From Herbihabitans rhizosphaerae (GTDB taxonomy: Bacteria > Actinomycetota > Actinomycetes > Mycobacteriales > Pseudonocardiaceae): a stretch of 64,000 bases of DNA. The position numbers and the translations under genes were made by a program. The notes under the pieces were generated by a model. That model saw only the letters and a program-made list of their open reading frames with translations. It was not told the origin of the DNA and searched no databases. Below are positions 35,453 through 42,268 of the stretch, piece by piece; within the stretch, counting starts at the first letter, position 1; each line of letters opens with the position of its first letter. The DNA is taken from contig NZ_SGWQ01000003.1 of the NCBI RefSeq assembly GCF_004216555.1, positions 358,146 through 422,145 of the forward strand, read 5' to 3'.

Positions 35453-36088
35453 TCACCTACCGGACGTGATGCGGTTGAGCGCGGCGCGGCGGCGCTGCCT
35501 GGCAGCCAGTTCGTCCAAGAGGGCGCGATCTGTTCTGGGTAGCAGCGCCTGCGCCGCCGCCAACGCTTCGGCTTGCGGACCGCCGAGGGCGGGTCGAGCG
35601 GCGAGATCCAGGATCGTCTGCTCCACCGTGGTGACCCAACCCTGTCCGAGATCCGTGACGTGCCGCTCGAGATCCAACGCGGCCACGTCGCGTCGGACGA
35701 AGACGACCACGGCGTCACGGTCGAGCAGCCGAAGAGTGTTGCGGTGACTGGTGATCGCGATGACAGCGATCCCGACCGCGCGGGGAACCGCTCCGTGTAT
35801 CCGGGCGGCGGACAGGCCCATCAGCGCCACGGAGTCCACGCCCTGATCGGCCGCCGCTATCCCGAGTGCGGCCGGTTCCAACTCGGGTAGCCACGGGCCG
35901 CCGATCAGGTCGTCGGGCACCACCGCGTAGTAGCCGTTGGCCAGCCGATGCAGGACACCGGACTTGGTGAGGCGGGCGAACTCCGGGCGTGGGTGCGCGT
36001 AGACGTCGGTGGCGTCCTGTGGCCGCAGCACGCGCAGGGGACGTCGCAGTAGTTTCGAGGGCAGCCTGCCTGCCACGCGGCTCGTCAT
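35453..36088 (-). CDS. AbiEi-type antitoxin
   Basis: A 211-residue putative DNA-binding antitoxin. The N-terminal winged-helix segment includes EFARLTKSGVLHRLANGYYAVVP, matching the AbiEi antitoxin start, and the C-terminal part is helical and basic (LLDELAARQRRRAALNRI). The ATG at 36088 was chosen because GGAGGTGA (36095-36102) lies 6 bases upstream; the open frame extends further without a site. AbiEi proteins repress the operon and neutralise the toxin without stable binding. It precedes the toxin gene by 3 bases. Confidence 0.78.
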   Translation of the reverse strand: MTSRVAGRLPSKLLRRPLRVLRPQDATDVYAHPRPEFARLTKSGVLHRLANGYYAVVPDDLIGGPWLPELEPAALGIAAADQGVDSVALMGLSAARIHGAVPRAVGIAVIAITSHRNTLRLLDRDAVVVFVRRDVAALDLERHVTDLGQGWVTTVEQTILDLAARPALGGPQAEALAAAQALLPRTDRALLDELAARQRRRAALNRITSGR

Positions 36089-36131
36089 GAGTGTCACCTC
36101 CGTAGGTTCTAAGCCTACGCTCATGCCAGTG

Positions 36132-36509
36132 TTATTGCCCGTTGGCCATCCGGATGCGGCACGGCTTGCGTTCGTCCGTCGGAATGTAGGCGAACTCCGG
36201 CGCGGCAAATTCCTGCATCGGCCCGGCCCGGCCCGGCGACACGATCGTCAGCACGGCGCGCAGGGCGTGCATCGCCGTTCCGCCGTACCACCAGCTGACC
36301 CACCGCGGCTGGAACACGTCCTCACGCTGGTGCACGCGGTAGGCGGCGGCCTCGTGCTCGCCGCGCAGAATGAGCACGTCCGCGTGCTCGTCCCACCATT
36401 TGACGGCTGCCATGGCGGTCAAGCGGTCGTCGTCTCGCCCGAAGAGGTGGATGTCCCATCGGCGGCGCCGCAACTCGCTGTACAAATCATCGAGGTCCGG
36501 GAAGTTCAC
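36132..36509 (-). CDS. Hypothetical protein, about 125 residues
   Basis: Not recognised. It contains NFPDLDDLYSELRRRRWDIHLFGRDDD and a Trp-rich centre (KWWDEHADV, RWVSWWYGG); no signal peptide or membrane segment. The start is uncertain: a GTG at 36509 fits the protein composition but lacks a ribosome binding site, and the frame is open to a TTG at 36581. It lies between the AbiE pair and an XRE/DUF6879 module on the same strand and may belong to either. Confidence 0.55.
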   Translation of the reverse strand: MNFPDLDDLYSELRRRRWDIHLFGRDDDRLTAMAAVKWWDEHADVLILRGEHEAAAYRVHQREDVFQPRWVSWWYGGTAMHALRAVLTIVSPGRAGPMQEFAAPEFAYIPTDERKPCRIRMANGQ

Positions 36510-36599
36510 ACGCCGAGCGTATGAGCGATCACTCTCCGCTAGCCAGCAACTTTCTCGAAACTTCGCCAACCCGTCGGACAAGTTGCTCGATCGGGCAAC

Positions 36600-37484
36600 C
36601 TACGAATCTTCGTCGTCCCCGACCTCGGCCGCCAGTTCGTCGACCACCTTCGTGATGAGCGCCCGAGCAGCCCTCCCGTAGCTGGCCGCCGCCGCGAGAT
36701 CCTCGAAGATCTTCACGTACAGCTCGATCTCCTGCGGCTGCTTCAACGTCAGCTCCGCAGAGAACATCTCAATCTGAACCTGTTTGCCATCAAAGACCCA
36801 GAAGTCATGAAGCGCTGGGGTGTCACAACGGGTCCGAAACTCGATGATCCCCAGCTTCACATTGGGCAGACCAGCCAATGAGGACAACCGGTCCAACTGC
36901 CCCAGCAACACCTCGGGCGAGCACAGTCGAGACCGCAGGGCCGCCTCGGTCAACACGAAATGAAAGCGCTTCTCTGGGCGATAGAGAGCTTCCTGTCTCC
37001 TGAGCCGGCCGCGTACAGATTCGTCAATATCGCGAGGGGTGCCGAGATGTTTACTTGCCGAAACAAAACGTGCGCGTGCGTACTCCGGAGTTTGCAGAAG
37101 TCCAGGGATAATCGCGGAATTGAAAACCTGGAAGAACCGGGACTTCTGATCGAGTTCAAGAAGCCTGCCCTGATGCGAAGCCATCCCACCACGAAAGGCT
37201 CTGCGCCATTCGTGATACTGCTCTTCAAGGGTGTGCAGCGACACGAGCAGCGACTGCGCTTCGCCCGAGGCGGACGTTCCTTCCGCCCACTGCCTGATGT
37301 CCTCGTCCGTGGGAGTCTGGCGACCGTTCTCCAGCTTGGAGATCTTGGACGGTGGCCACGACAACGACTCCGCGAGCTGCCTGCCGGTCAGCCCGGCCTG
37401 CTGGCGCAGCTCGCGGAGTCGCCGTCCTAGCGCTTCACGCGCCTCATGGACTTGATGCGAAGTCGAGGTTGTGTTGCGCGACAA
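36600..37484 (-). CDS. XRE-family regulator with DUF5753 domain
   Basis: A 294-residue regulator of the large actinobacterial XRE-DUF5753 group, which includes WhiJ-like proteins. The HTH (about 14-70) reads ALGRRLRELRQQAGLTGRQLAES, then WPPSKISKLENGRQTPTDEDI; the C-terminal DUF5753 has FNSAIIPGLLQTPEYARA and VLTEAALRSR. The start is a TTG: GGGAGG lies just upstream, no ATG or GTG fits, and the length then matches the family. It overlaps the upstream DUF6879 gene by 41 bases. Such regulators usually act with a small neighbouring protein; here the neighbours are a DUF6879 and a 77-residue protein. Confidence 0.87.
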   Translation of the reverse strand: MSRNTTSTSHQVHEAREALGRRLRELRQQAGLTGRQLAESLSWPPSKISKLENGRQTPTDEDIRQWAEGTSASGEAQSLLVSLHTLEEQYHEWRRAFRGGMASHQGRLLELDQKSRFFQVFNSAIIPGLLQTPEYARARFVSASKHLGTPRDIDESVRGRLRRQEALYRPEKRFHFVLTEAALRSRLCSPEVLLGQLDRLSSLAGLPNVKLGIIEFRTRCDTPALHDFWVFDGKQVQIEMFSAELTLKQPQEIELYVKIFEDLAAAASYGRAARALITKVVDELAAEVGDDEDS

Positions 37485-38016
37485 AGTCCTCCCGTCGGAT
37501 CGCGTGGTGCCACGCTGCGTCCCGCCAGTAGTTGTGCTGCACGAGCAACTCCGGCTGATCGTCGATGATCTCATGCTCCAGCGGCTGATCATCGTCGTCG
37601 AAGTTCATCATGACAAGGATCCGGGAGTCGAACAACCAGTAGTCGTGGTTGGGCAGCCCGTTCGCCTGATCCCGCTTCAAGTACCGAATATCCTCGCCTG
37701 CTCCACAGGTGAACTGCGAGGACCAAAGCCCATAACGAGTGTAGTCGGTGAACGGTTCACTGACCACTCGAACGCGCTCAAACAGTTTGCCTGCCGCCCC
37801 GGACCGCGCCACCATATCCGTCCAGTCGTTGGCCTGCCTGTACCGGACATCCATTTCCGCGACATCTCCGGAAAGGAACTTGTTCACTGACTCCGTTTCG
37901 TAAGAGACGTTGTAGCGGTCGCGCACCTCCAACCGGAACGCCGTGTGCTCGTAGTTCTCGAACAGATGCTGGAACTTCTTCGCTCCCAGCGTCACCAACT
38001 CACCCAGCGGTCTCAC
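37444..38016 (-). CDS. DUF6879-family protein, module 1
   Basis: A protein of about 190 residues in the DUF6879 family that often sits beside XRE-DUF5753 regulators. Recognisable stretches are KFQHLFENYEHTAFRLEVRDRYNV, then VRVVSEPFTDYTRYGLW, AGEDIRYLKRD and LPNHDYWLFDSR. Function unknown. Several GTG/TTG starts are possible; 38016 was chosen because it gives a 17-base overlap with the upstream small gene, exactly as in the related pair at 63603-64000. It overlaps the XRE gene by 41 bases, so three genes are tightly coupled. Confidence 0.8.
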   Translation of the reverse strand: MRPLGELVTLGAKKFQHLFENYEHTAFRLEVRDRYNVSYETESVNKFLSGDVAEMDVRYRQANDWTDMVARSGAAGKLFERVRVVSEPFTDYTRYGLWSSQFTCGAGEDIRYLKRDQANGLPNHDYWLFDSRILVMMNFDDDDQPLEHEIIDDQPELLVQHNYWRDAAWHHAIRREDFVAQHNLDFASSP

Positions 38017-38233
38017 CCTCTCGATCACGACCGTAAAAGACCAGCACCTCTTCAGGAATCTCAATGATCGCCTCGCCGTCAGGAATAGGGCCAACGTCGG
38101 CCAGCACCTGCGGATCGGTGACCTCCCAGCCTTGCGCGATGTAGGTACGCCGATCCGCACGATCGGTCGCGAACAACGTTGGCGAACCTCCACCGTGAGA
38201 TTCAGGGTCCTTGCCGAGGAAGTAAGCTCTCAT
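38000..38233 (-). CDS. Small protein linked to DUF6879, module 1
   Basis: A 77-residue soluble protein (78 if the preceding ATG at 38236 is used; GGAGGG lies just upstream). The core PTLFATDRADRRTYIAQGW, followed by EAIIEIPEEVL, resembles the 61-residue protein at 63603 (PAVFVTDRDTIAVQG, EAVVEIPTAVL). First gene of the small-protein/DUF6879/XRE module. Function unknown; it may be the small partner sensed or bound by the other two. Confidence 0.72.
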   Translation of the reverse strand: MRAYFLGKDPESHGGGSPTLFATDRADRRTYIAQGWEVTDPQVLADVGPIPDGEAIIEIPEEVLVFYGRDREGETAG

Positions 38234-38425
38234 CATCCCTCCAATGTCGAGAAACTTCGCGAACGTTCTCCAGCATGCCTGGCCCGTCAGGCAGCGTCAA
38301 TGGCTGAGTGTGAGCAAACGGGTGATATCTGTGGTCACACGTGCTGGCCATGAGGGCGTCACCGAACGTTCACTCGCGCTGACCTGAGTGTTGTTGGTGT
38401 CTCAGAGAAATCGGGATATTGCCCG

Positions 38426-38454
38426 TTGTGACGCCAAGATCTTTCTCCTAGAGT
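38426..38454 (+). promoter_or_regulatory. Promoter of importer locus 5
   Basis: TTGTGA (38426-38431), 17-base spacer, TAGAGT (38449-38454). The -10 region TAGAGTTCGC is identical to that of locus 1, 19 kb away. The 292-base gap also separates the divergent XRE/DUF6879 module. Confidence 0.6.
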
Positions 38455-38528
38455 TCGCGGCGCACAGCCACTGGGGGCGGCGAGCTTGCACGTGCGCCTC
38501 CACAGAACCTCGACCACGAGGAGGGCGC

Positions 38529-39506
38529 ATGTCGCGTCGCGGCACGGCGACGATCATCGGGTTGGTCTTCCCACTGTTAGCCGCTCTCACCGGGTGCAGT
38601 GCGCTCGGCGACAGCGAAAGCTCGGCGTCCGCCGGCGGCAAGGTCGAGAAGTCCTCGATCAAGATCTCGGTCATGCCGACCACCGACGTCGCACCGTTTC
38701 ACCTCGCCATGAAGCGCGGCTACTTCAAGGCCGAGGGCATCGATGACGTCAAGATCTCCAACGCCCCGAGCGGCGGCGCCTCGGTCACCAAGCTGACCAG
38801 CGGCGAGGTGGACATCGCCTACTCCAGCTACACCCCGTTCTACGTCGCGAAGGCCAAGGGCGTGCTGGACCTCAAGTTCGTCGCCGACGCGTCCTCGGCC
38901 GGCCCGAAGAGCACCGTCGTGGTCGCCCTGCCCACCTCGTCCGTGCGCACCCCCGCCGATCTGGCCGGCAAGCGGGTCGCGGTCACCGCGCGGAACACGA
39001 TCTCCGACCTGCTGACCATGGCCACGCTCAAGATCCAGGACGTGCCGTACCAGACGATCAAGTGGGTGGAGATCCCGTTCCCGCAGACCGCGGCGAAACT
39101 CGCCTCCCGCGAGGTGGACGCGGCCTTCCTCACCGAACCGTGGATCACCCACGCGGCCAAGACCACCGGCGCCGTCCCGGTGATCGATGTCGCCACCGGC
39201 CCGACCGCGAACTTCCCCACCGCCGGCTACGCGTCCACCGGCAAGTTCACCTCGGAGAACCCGAAGACGGTCGCCGCCTTCCAGCGCGCGATGAAACGGG
39301 CCACCGACGAGTCGCGCGACCGGTCGGTCGTCGAACCGCTGCTGGTCGAGTTCGCCGGCGTCGACCACGACATCGCCAAGCTCGCCACGCTGCTGGACTT
39401 CCAGTCCGCGATGGACGCCACCCGGATGCAGCGGGTGCCGGACCTGCTGCTCGAGTTCAAGGTCATCGACAAGAAGATCGACGTGGCGCCACTGCTGGTG
39501 AAATGA
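38529..39506 (+). CDS. NitT/TauT-type ABC transporter substrate-binding lipoprotein 5
   Basis: A 325-residue receptor with lipobox ALTGC (Cys23) and mature start KVEKSSIKISVMPTTD. Cleft segments include LTSGEVDIAYSSYTPFYVAKAKG, SREVDAAFLTEPWIT and AGYASTGKFTSENPKTVAAFQRA. It is the most diverged of the five; the ligand-facing YSSYTPF differs from the FGNWVSF or ASYPAP seen in others. GAGGAGGG precedes the ATG. The nearby benzoylformate decarboxylase suggests an aromatic ligand, by context only. Confidence 0.88.
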   Translation: MSRRGTATIIGLVFPLLAALTGCSALGDSESSASAGGKVEKSSIKISVMPTTDVAPFHLAMKRGYFKAEGIDDVKISNAPSGGASVTKLTSGEVDIAYSSYTPFYVAKAKGVLDLKFVADASSAGPKSTVVVALPTSSVRTPADLAGKRVAVTARNTISDLLTMATLKIQDVPYQTIKWVEIPFPQTAAKLASREVDAAFLTEPWITHAAKTTGAVPVIDVATGPTANFPTAGYASTGKFTSENPKTVAAFQRAMKRATDESRDRSVVEPLLVEFAGVDHDIAKLATLLDFQSAMDATRMQRVPDLLLEFKVIDKKIDVAPLLVK

Positions 39507-39513
39507 CCCGACC

Positions 39514-40278
39514 ATGCGCGTGATCAGGAGCCTCGTCGGCCTCGGCGTGTTCTTCGCACTGTGGGAGATCATCGTCAGGGCCGACGTGGTTCGCGCGGTC
39601 TTCCTGCCCCCGCCGTCCACGGTCTTCGCACGGCTGGGCGATCTGCTCGGCTCGGTCGAGTTTCTGCGTGACGTGCAGGCCAGCCTGCTCGCGTGGCTCA
39701 TCGCGCTGCTGATCGCGACCGGTGTGGCCGTGCCGGCCGGCCTGCTTCTCGGCAGCATCCCCGGCCTGCGCTCGGCCACCCGCGTGCTGGTCGAGTTCCT
39801 GCGCCCGATCCCGTCGGTCGCGCTGATCCCGCCCGTGCTGATCATGGTCGGCGCCGGCTCGGCCGCGAAGATCACGCTCGCGGTGTACGCGGCGGTGTGG
39901 CCGATCCTGTTCAACACGATGTACGCGCTCAGCGAGATCGACCCACTACTGCGTGACACCGCCAAGTCGTTCGGCACCAAGGGTTTGCGGCTCGCGACAT
40001 CGGTGTCTCTGCCGCACGCCGCTCCGTTCGTGTTCACCGGCCTGCGCATGTCCGCGGCGATCTCGCTGATCGTGGTGATCAGCACCGAGTACCTCGCCGG
40101 CGCGACGCGCGGAGTGGGCAGGTTCATCCTGGAGGCGACCGAGGGCGCCGGCCGGATGGACCTCGTGCTCGCCGGCACGCTGGTCGTCGGCGCGATCGGC
40201 TACCTGATCAACGAGGGCCTCGAGCGGCTCGGCGGGCGGCTGTTCCGGTGGAGCACGGTGGAACAGGGGGCGGCGTGA
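39514..40278 (+). CDS. NitT/TauT-type ABC permease, A-type subunit, locus 5
   Basis: A 254-residue membrane permease, 7 bases after the binding-protein gene. Motifs are EFLRPIPSVALIPPVLIMVG, YAAVWPILFNTMYALSEIDP and the EAA loop DTAKSFGTKGLRLATSVSLPHAAP, in which Lys-Ser replaces the usual Arg-Ala. It overlaps the B-type gene by 4 bases. Confidence 0.9.
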   Translation: MRVIRSLVGLGVFFALWEIIVRADVVRAVFLPPPSTVFARLGDLLGSVEFLRDVQASLLAWLIALLIATGVAVPAGLLLGSIPGLRSATRVLVEFLRPIPSVALIPPVLIMVGAGSAAKITLAVYAAVWPILFNTMYALSEIDPLLRDTAKSFGTKGLRLATSVSLPHAAPFVFTGLRMSAAISLIVVISTEYLAGATRGVGRFILEATEGAGRMDLVLAGTLVVGAIGYLINEGLERLGGRLFRWSTVEQGAA

Positions 40279-41075
40279 GCAGAGTCGCCGCGTTCGCCGG
40301 CCGCTGGCTCGTGCTGGCCGGCGCGCTCCTGGTCTGGGAGATCGCCGCGCGTGCCAGCGCCAGCTTGTACTTCCCGCCGATCACCACGATTCTCGACCAG
40401 GGGCGAGCGCTCTGGCTGACCGGCGACGCGTCCTCGTTGTGGTTGTCCGCCACCGTGTTCGACGACATCCTGCCCAGCATCGGACGAGCGCTCTCCGGTC
40501 TCGCGATCGCCGTGGTGATCGGAGTGGCGCTCGGCACCGCGCTCGGCCGTTCGCGTACCGGTATGGACTACGTCGGCCCGCTGTTCGCGTTCTTCCGGGC
40601 GATCCCGCCGCCGACGCTGATCCCGGTGTTCCTGGTGTTGCTCAAGATCGGTACCCCCATGCAGGTGACCACGATCGTGTTCGGCTGCGTGTGGCCGATC
40701 CTGCTCAACACGGTCGACGGCGTGCGCACGGTGGACCGCACGCAGACCGACACCGCCCGCGCGTTCCGCATTCCGAGGACGGCGTGGCTGACCACGGTCG
40801 TGCTGCCGGCCGCGATGCCGAAAATCTTCGCCGGGCTGCGGCTGAGCATGTCGATCGCCGTGCTGCTGATGGTGATCTCCGAACTCGTCGCGACCACCAA
40901 CGGCATCGGCTACCAGTTGCTGTTCGCGCAGCGGCAGTTCGACTTCCCGAAGATGTGGGCGTGGATCATGCTGCTCGGCGTGATCGGCTACGGCCTGAAC
41001 ACGGCGCTGCTCGCGGTGGAGGGGCGCACACTGCGGTGGCAGCCTTCGCGTCAGGACTTGGCGCGGCTGTCGTGA
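40275..41075 (+). CDS. NitT/TauT-type ABC permease, B-type subunit, locus 5
   Basis: A 266-residue membrane permease with GTG start in a GTGA overlap. Motifs are FFRAIPPPTLIPVFLVLL, FGCVWPILLNTVDGVRTVD and the EAA loop DTARAFRIPRTAWLTTVVLPAAMP. No ATPase follows. Its last 25 bases overlap the 3' end of the convergent flavoenzyme gene. Confidence 0.9.
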   Translation: MSRVAAFAGRWLVLAGALLVWEIAARASASLYFPPITTILDQGRALWLTGDASSLWLSATVFDDILPSIGRALSGLAIAVVIGVALGTALGRSRTGMDYVGPLFAFFRAIPPPTLIPVFLVLLKIGTPMQVTTIVFGCVWPILLNTVDGVRTVDRTQTDTARAFRIPRTAWLTTVVLPAAMPKIFAGLRLSMSIAVLLMVISELVATTNGIGYQLLFAQRQFDFPKMWAWIMLLGVIGYGLNTALLAVEGRTLRWQPSRQDLARLS

Positions 41076-42268
41076 CCGGTCTCGTCCGGCCCGATTGACG
41101 GGGCCAGCTCCACGCCGAGCACGCTCGCGCCGAGCAGCCGGCGTGCCGTGGCGTTGGGCATCGGCATGAACACGCCGGCCTGCACGTCGCGCCACATCCG
41201 TTCGAAGGGCAGCGACCGCGTGTAGCTGGCGCCGCCGATCACCTCGACGAGCTGCCGCATGACCGCGGCCGCGTTGTTGCTCGCCACGTACTTGACCAGC
41301 CCGCAGCGCGCGACGCCCTCCTGCACCTCGGGCCCGGTCAGCACGCCGTCGCGGACGTCGTCCACGTGCCGGTGGATCAGCGCACGCGAACTCTCCAGAA
41401 GGATCTCGCATTCGCCGATCACGTTCTGTACCAACGGATCCGTGTGCTTGCCGCGCCGCACGACCTGGTCGACCGTCCAGCTCAACGCACCGGCGGCGAT
41501 CCCGGTGTACACGGCCGCGAACGCGGGCATCGCCCACGCCCACACCGTCTCCAGCACTCGGGCGTCGAAGTGCCCGACCGGCAGCGAGTGCACCACGTCC
41601 TCCTCGGGCACGAACACGCCGTCCAGCTCGAGATCGTTGCTCTGCGTGGCGCGCATGCCGAGCGTGTCCCAGGTCTGGTGCACGGTCACGCTCGGGTCGG
41701 ACAGCGAGATCCGGCACAGCAGCAGCCGCGGCCCGCCGTCGGCGCCCTCGAAGCGCGCCGTCGTCGAACAGTGCGTGGCCACGGATGTGTTGGTGGCAAA
41801 GGATTTGCGGCCGGTGAGCCGGTACCCGCCGTCGACCCGCACGGCTTCGGTGCGCGCGTCGGTCATGTCGTTCACCACGCCGAGTTCGGCGGTCACCGAC
41901 GCCCAGACCAGCTCGTCGCGCGCGGCGAGGGTGAGCAGTTCGGCGAGCCTCGGATTGCCGGTGCGCCGCCAGATGTTGCCCCACTGACCCAGCGGCGAGA
42001 TGTGCATCGTCACCGCGAGCGCGGTGGACCCGTCGCCCATGGCGAGGCGTTCGAGTACGGGCACGATCTCGGCCAGACCCGCGCCGCCACCGCCGAGTTC
42101 GGTCGGCACCGACATCCGGAGGAACCCGGCGTCGCGCAGATCGGCGTAGTTCTCGTGCGGGAACGTGTTCTCCCGGTCGTGCTCGATGGCGCGCGTGGCG
42201 AACAGATCGGCGAGTTCCCCCGCGCGATCGACCAGTTTCGCCTGCTCGTCGTTGAGTCGGCTTTTCAC
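41051..42268 (-). CDS. Acyl-CoA-dehydrogenase-fold flavoenzyme (possible SfnB/DszC-like)
   Basis: A 405-residue flavoprotein of the acyl-CoA dehydrogenase superfamily. PTELGGGGAGLAEIVPVLERLA and ALAVTMHISPLGQW are N-terminal domain motifs, ASVTAELGVVNDMT and GRKSFATNTSVATH form the flavin-binding strand region, and VIGGASYTRSLPFERMWRDVQAG is near the C-terminus. The sequence pattern is closer to the SfnB/DszC-type enzymes that oxidise organosulfur or aromatic compounds than to fatty-acid enzymes, but that is a judgement from memory. The GTG start overlaps the benzoylformate decarboxylase stop (GTGA), so the two enzymes probably act in one pathway. Convergent with importer locus 5. Confidence 0.78.
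   Translation of the reverse strand: MKSRLNDEQAKLVDRAGELADLFATRAIEHDRENTFPHENYADLRDAGFLRMSVPTELGGGGAGLAEIVPVLERLAMGDGSTALAVTMHISPLGQWGNIWRRTGNPRLAELLTLAARDELVWASVTAELGVVNDMTDARTEAVRVDGGYRLTGRKSFATNTSVATHCSTTARFEGADGGPRLLLCRISLSDPSVTVHQTWDTLGMRATQSNDLELDGVFVPEEDVVHSLPVGHFDARVLETVWAWAMPAFAAVYTGIAAGALSWTVDQVVRRGKHTDPLVQNVIGECEILLESSRALIHRHVDDVRDGVLTGPEVQEGVARCGLVKYVASNNAAAVMRQLVEVIGGASYTRSLPFERMWRDVQAGVFMPMPNATARRLLGASVLGVELAPSIGPDETGHDSRAKS

Noticed and set aside
19135-41075. Nitrate uptake as the role of the importers
   Set aside because: No nitrate or nitrite reductase genes are in the window; nearby enzymes act on aromatic acids. The molybdenum genes are too far away to argue for nitrate.
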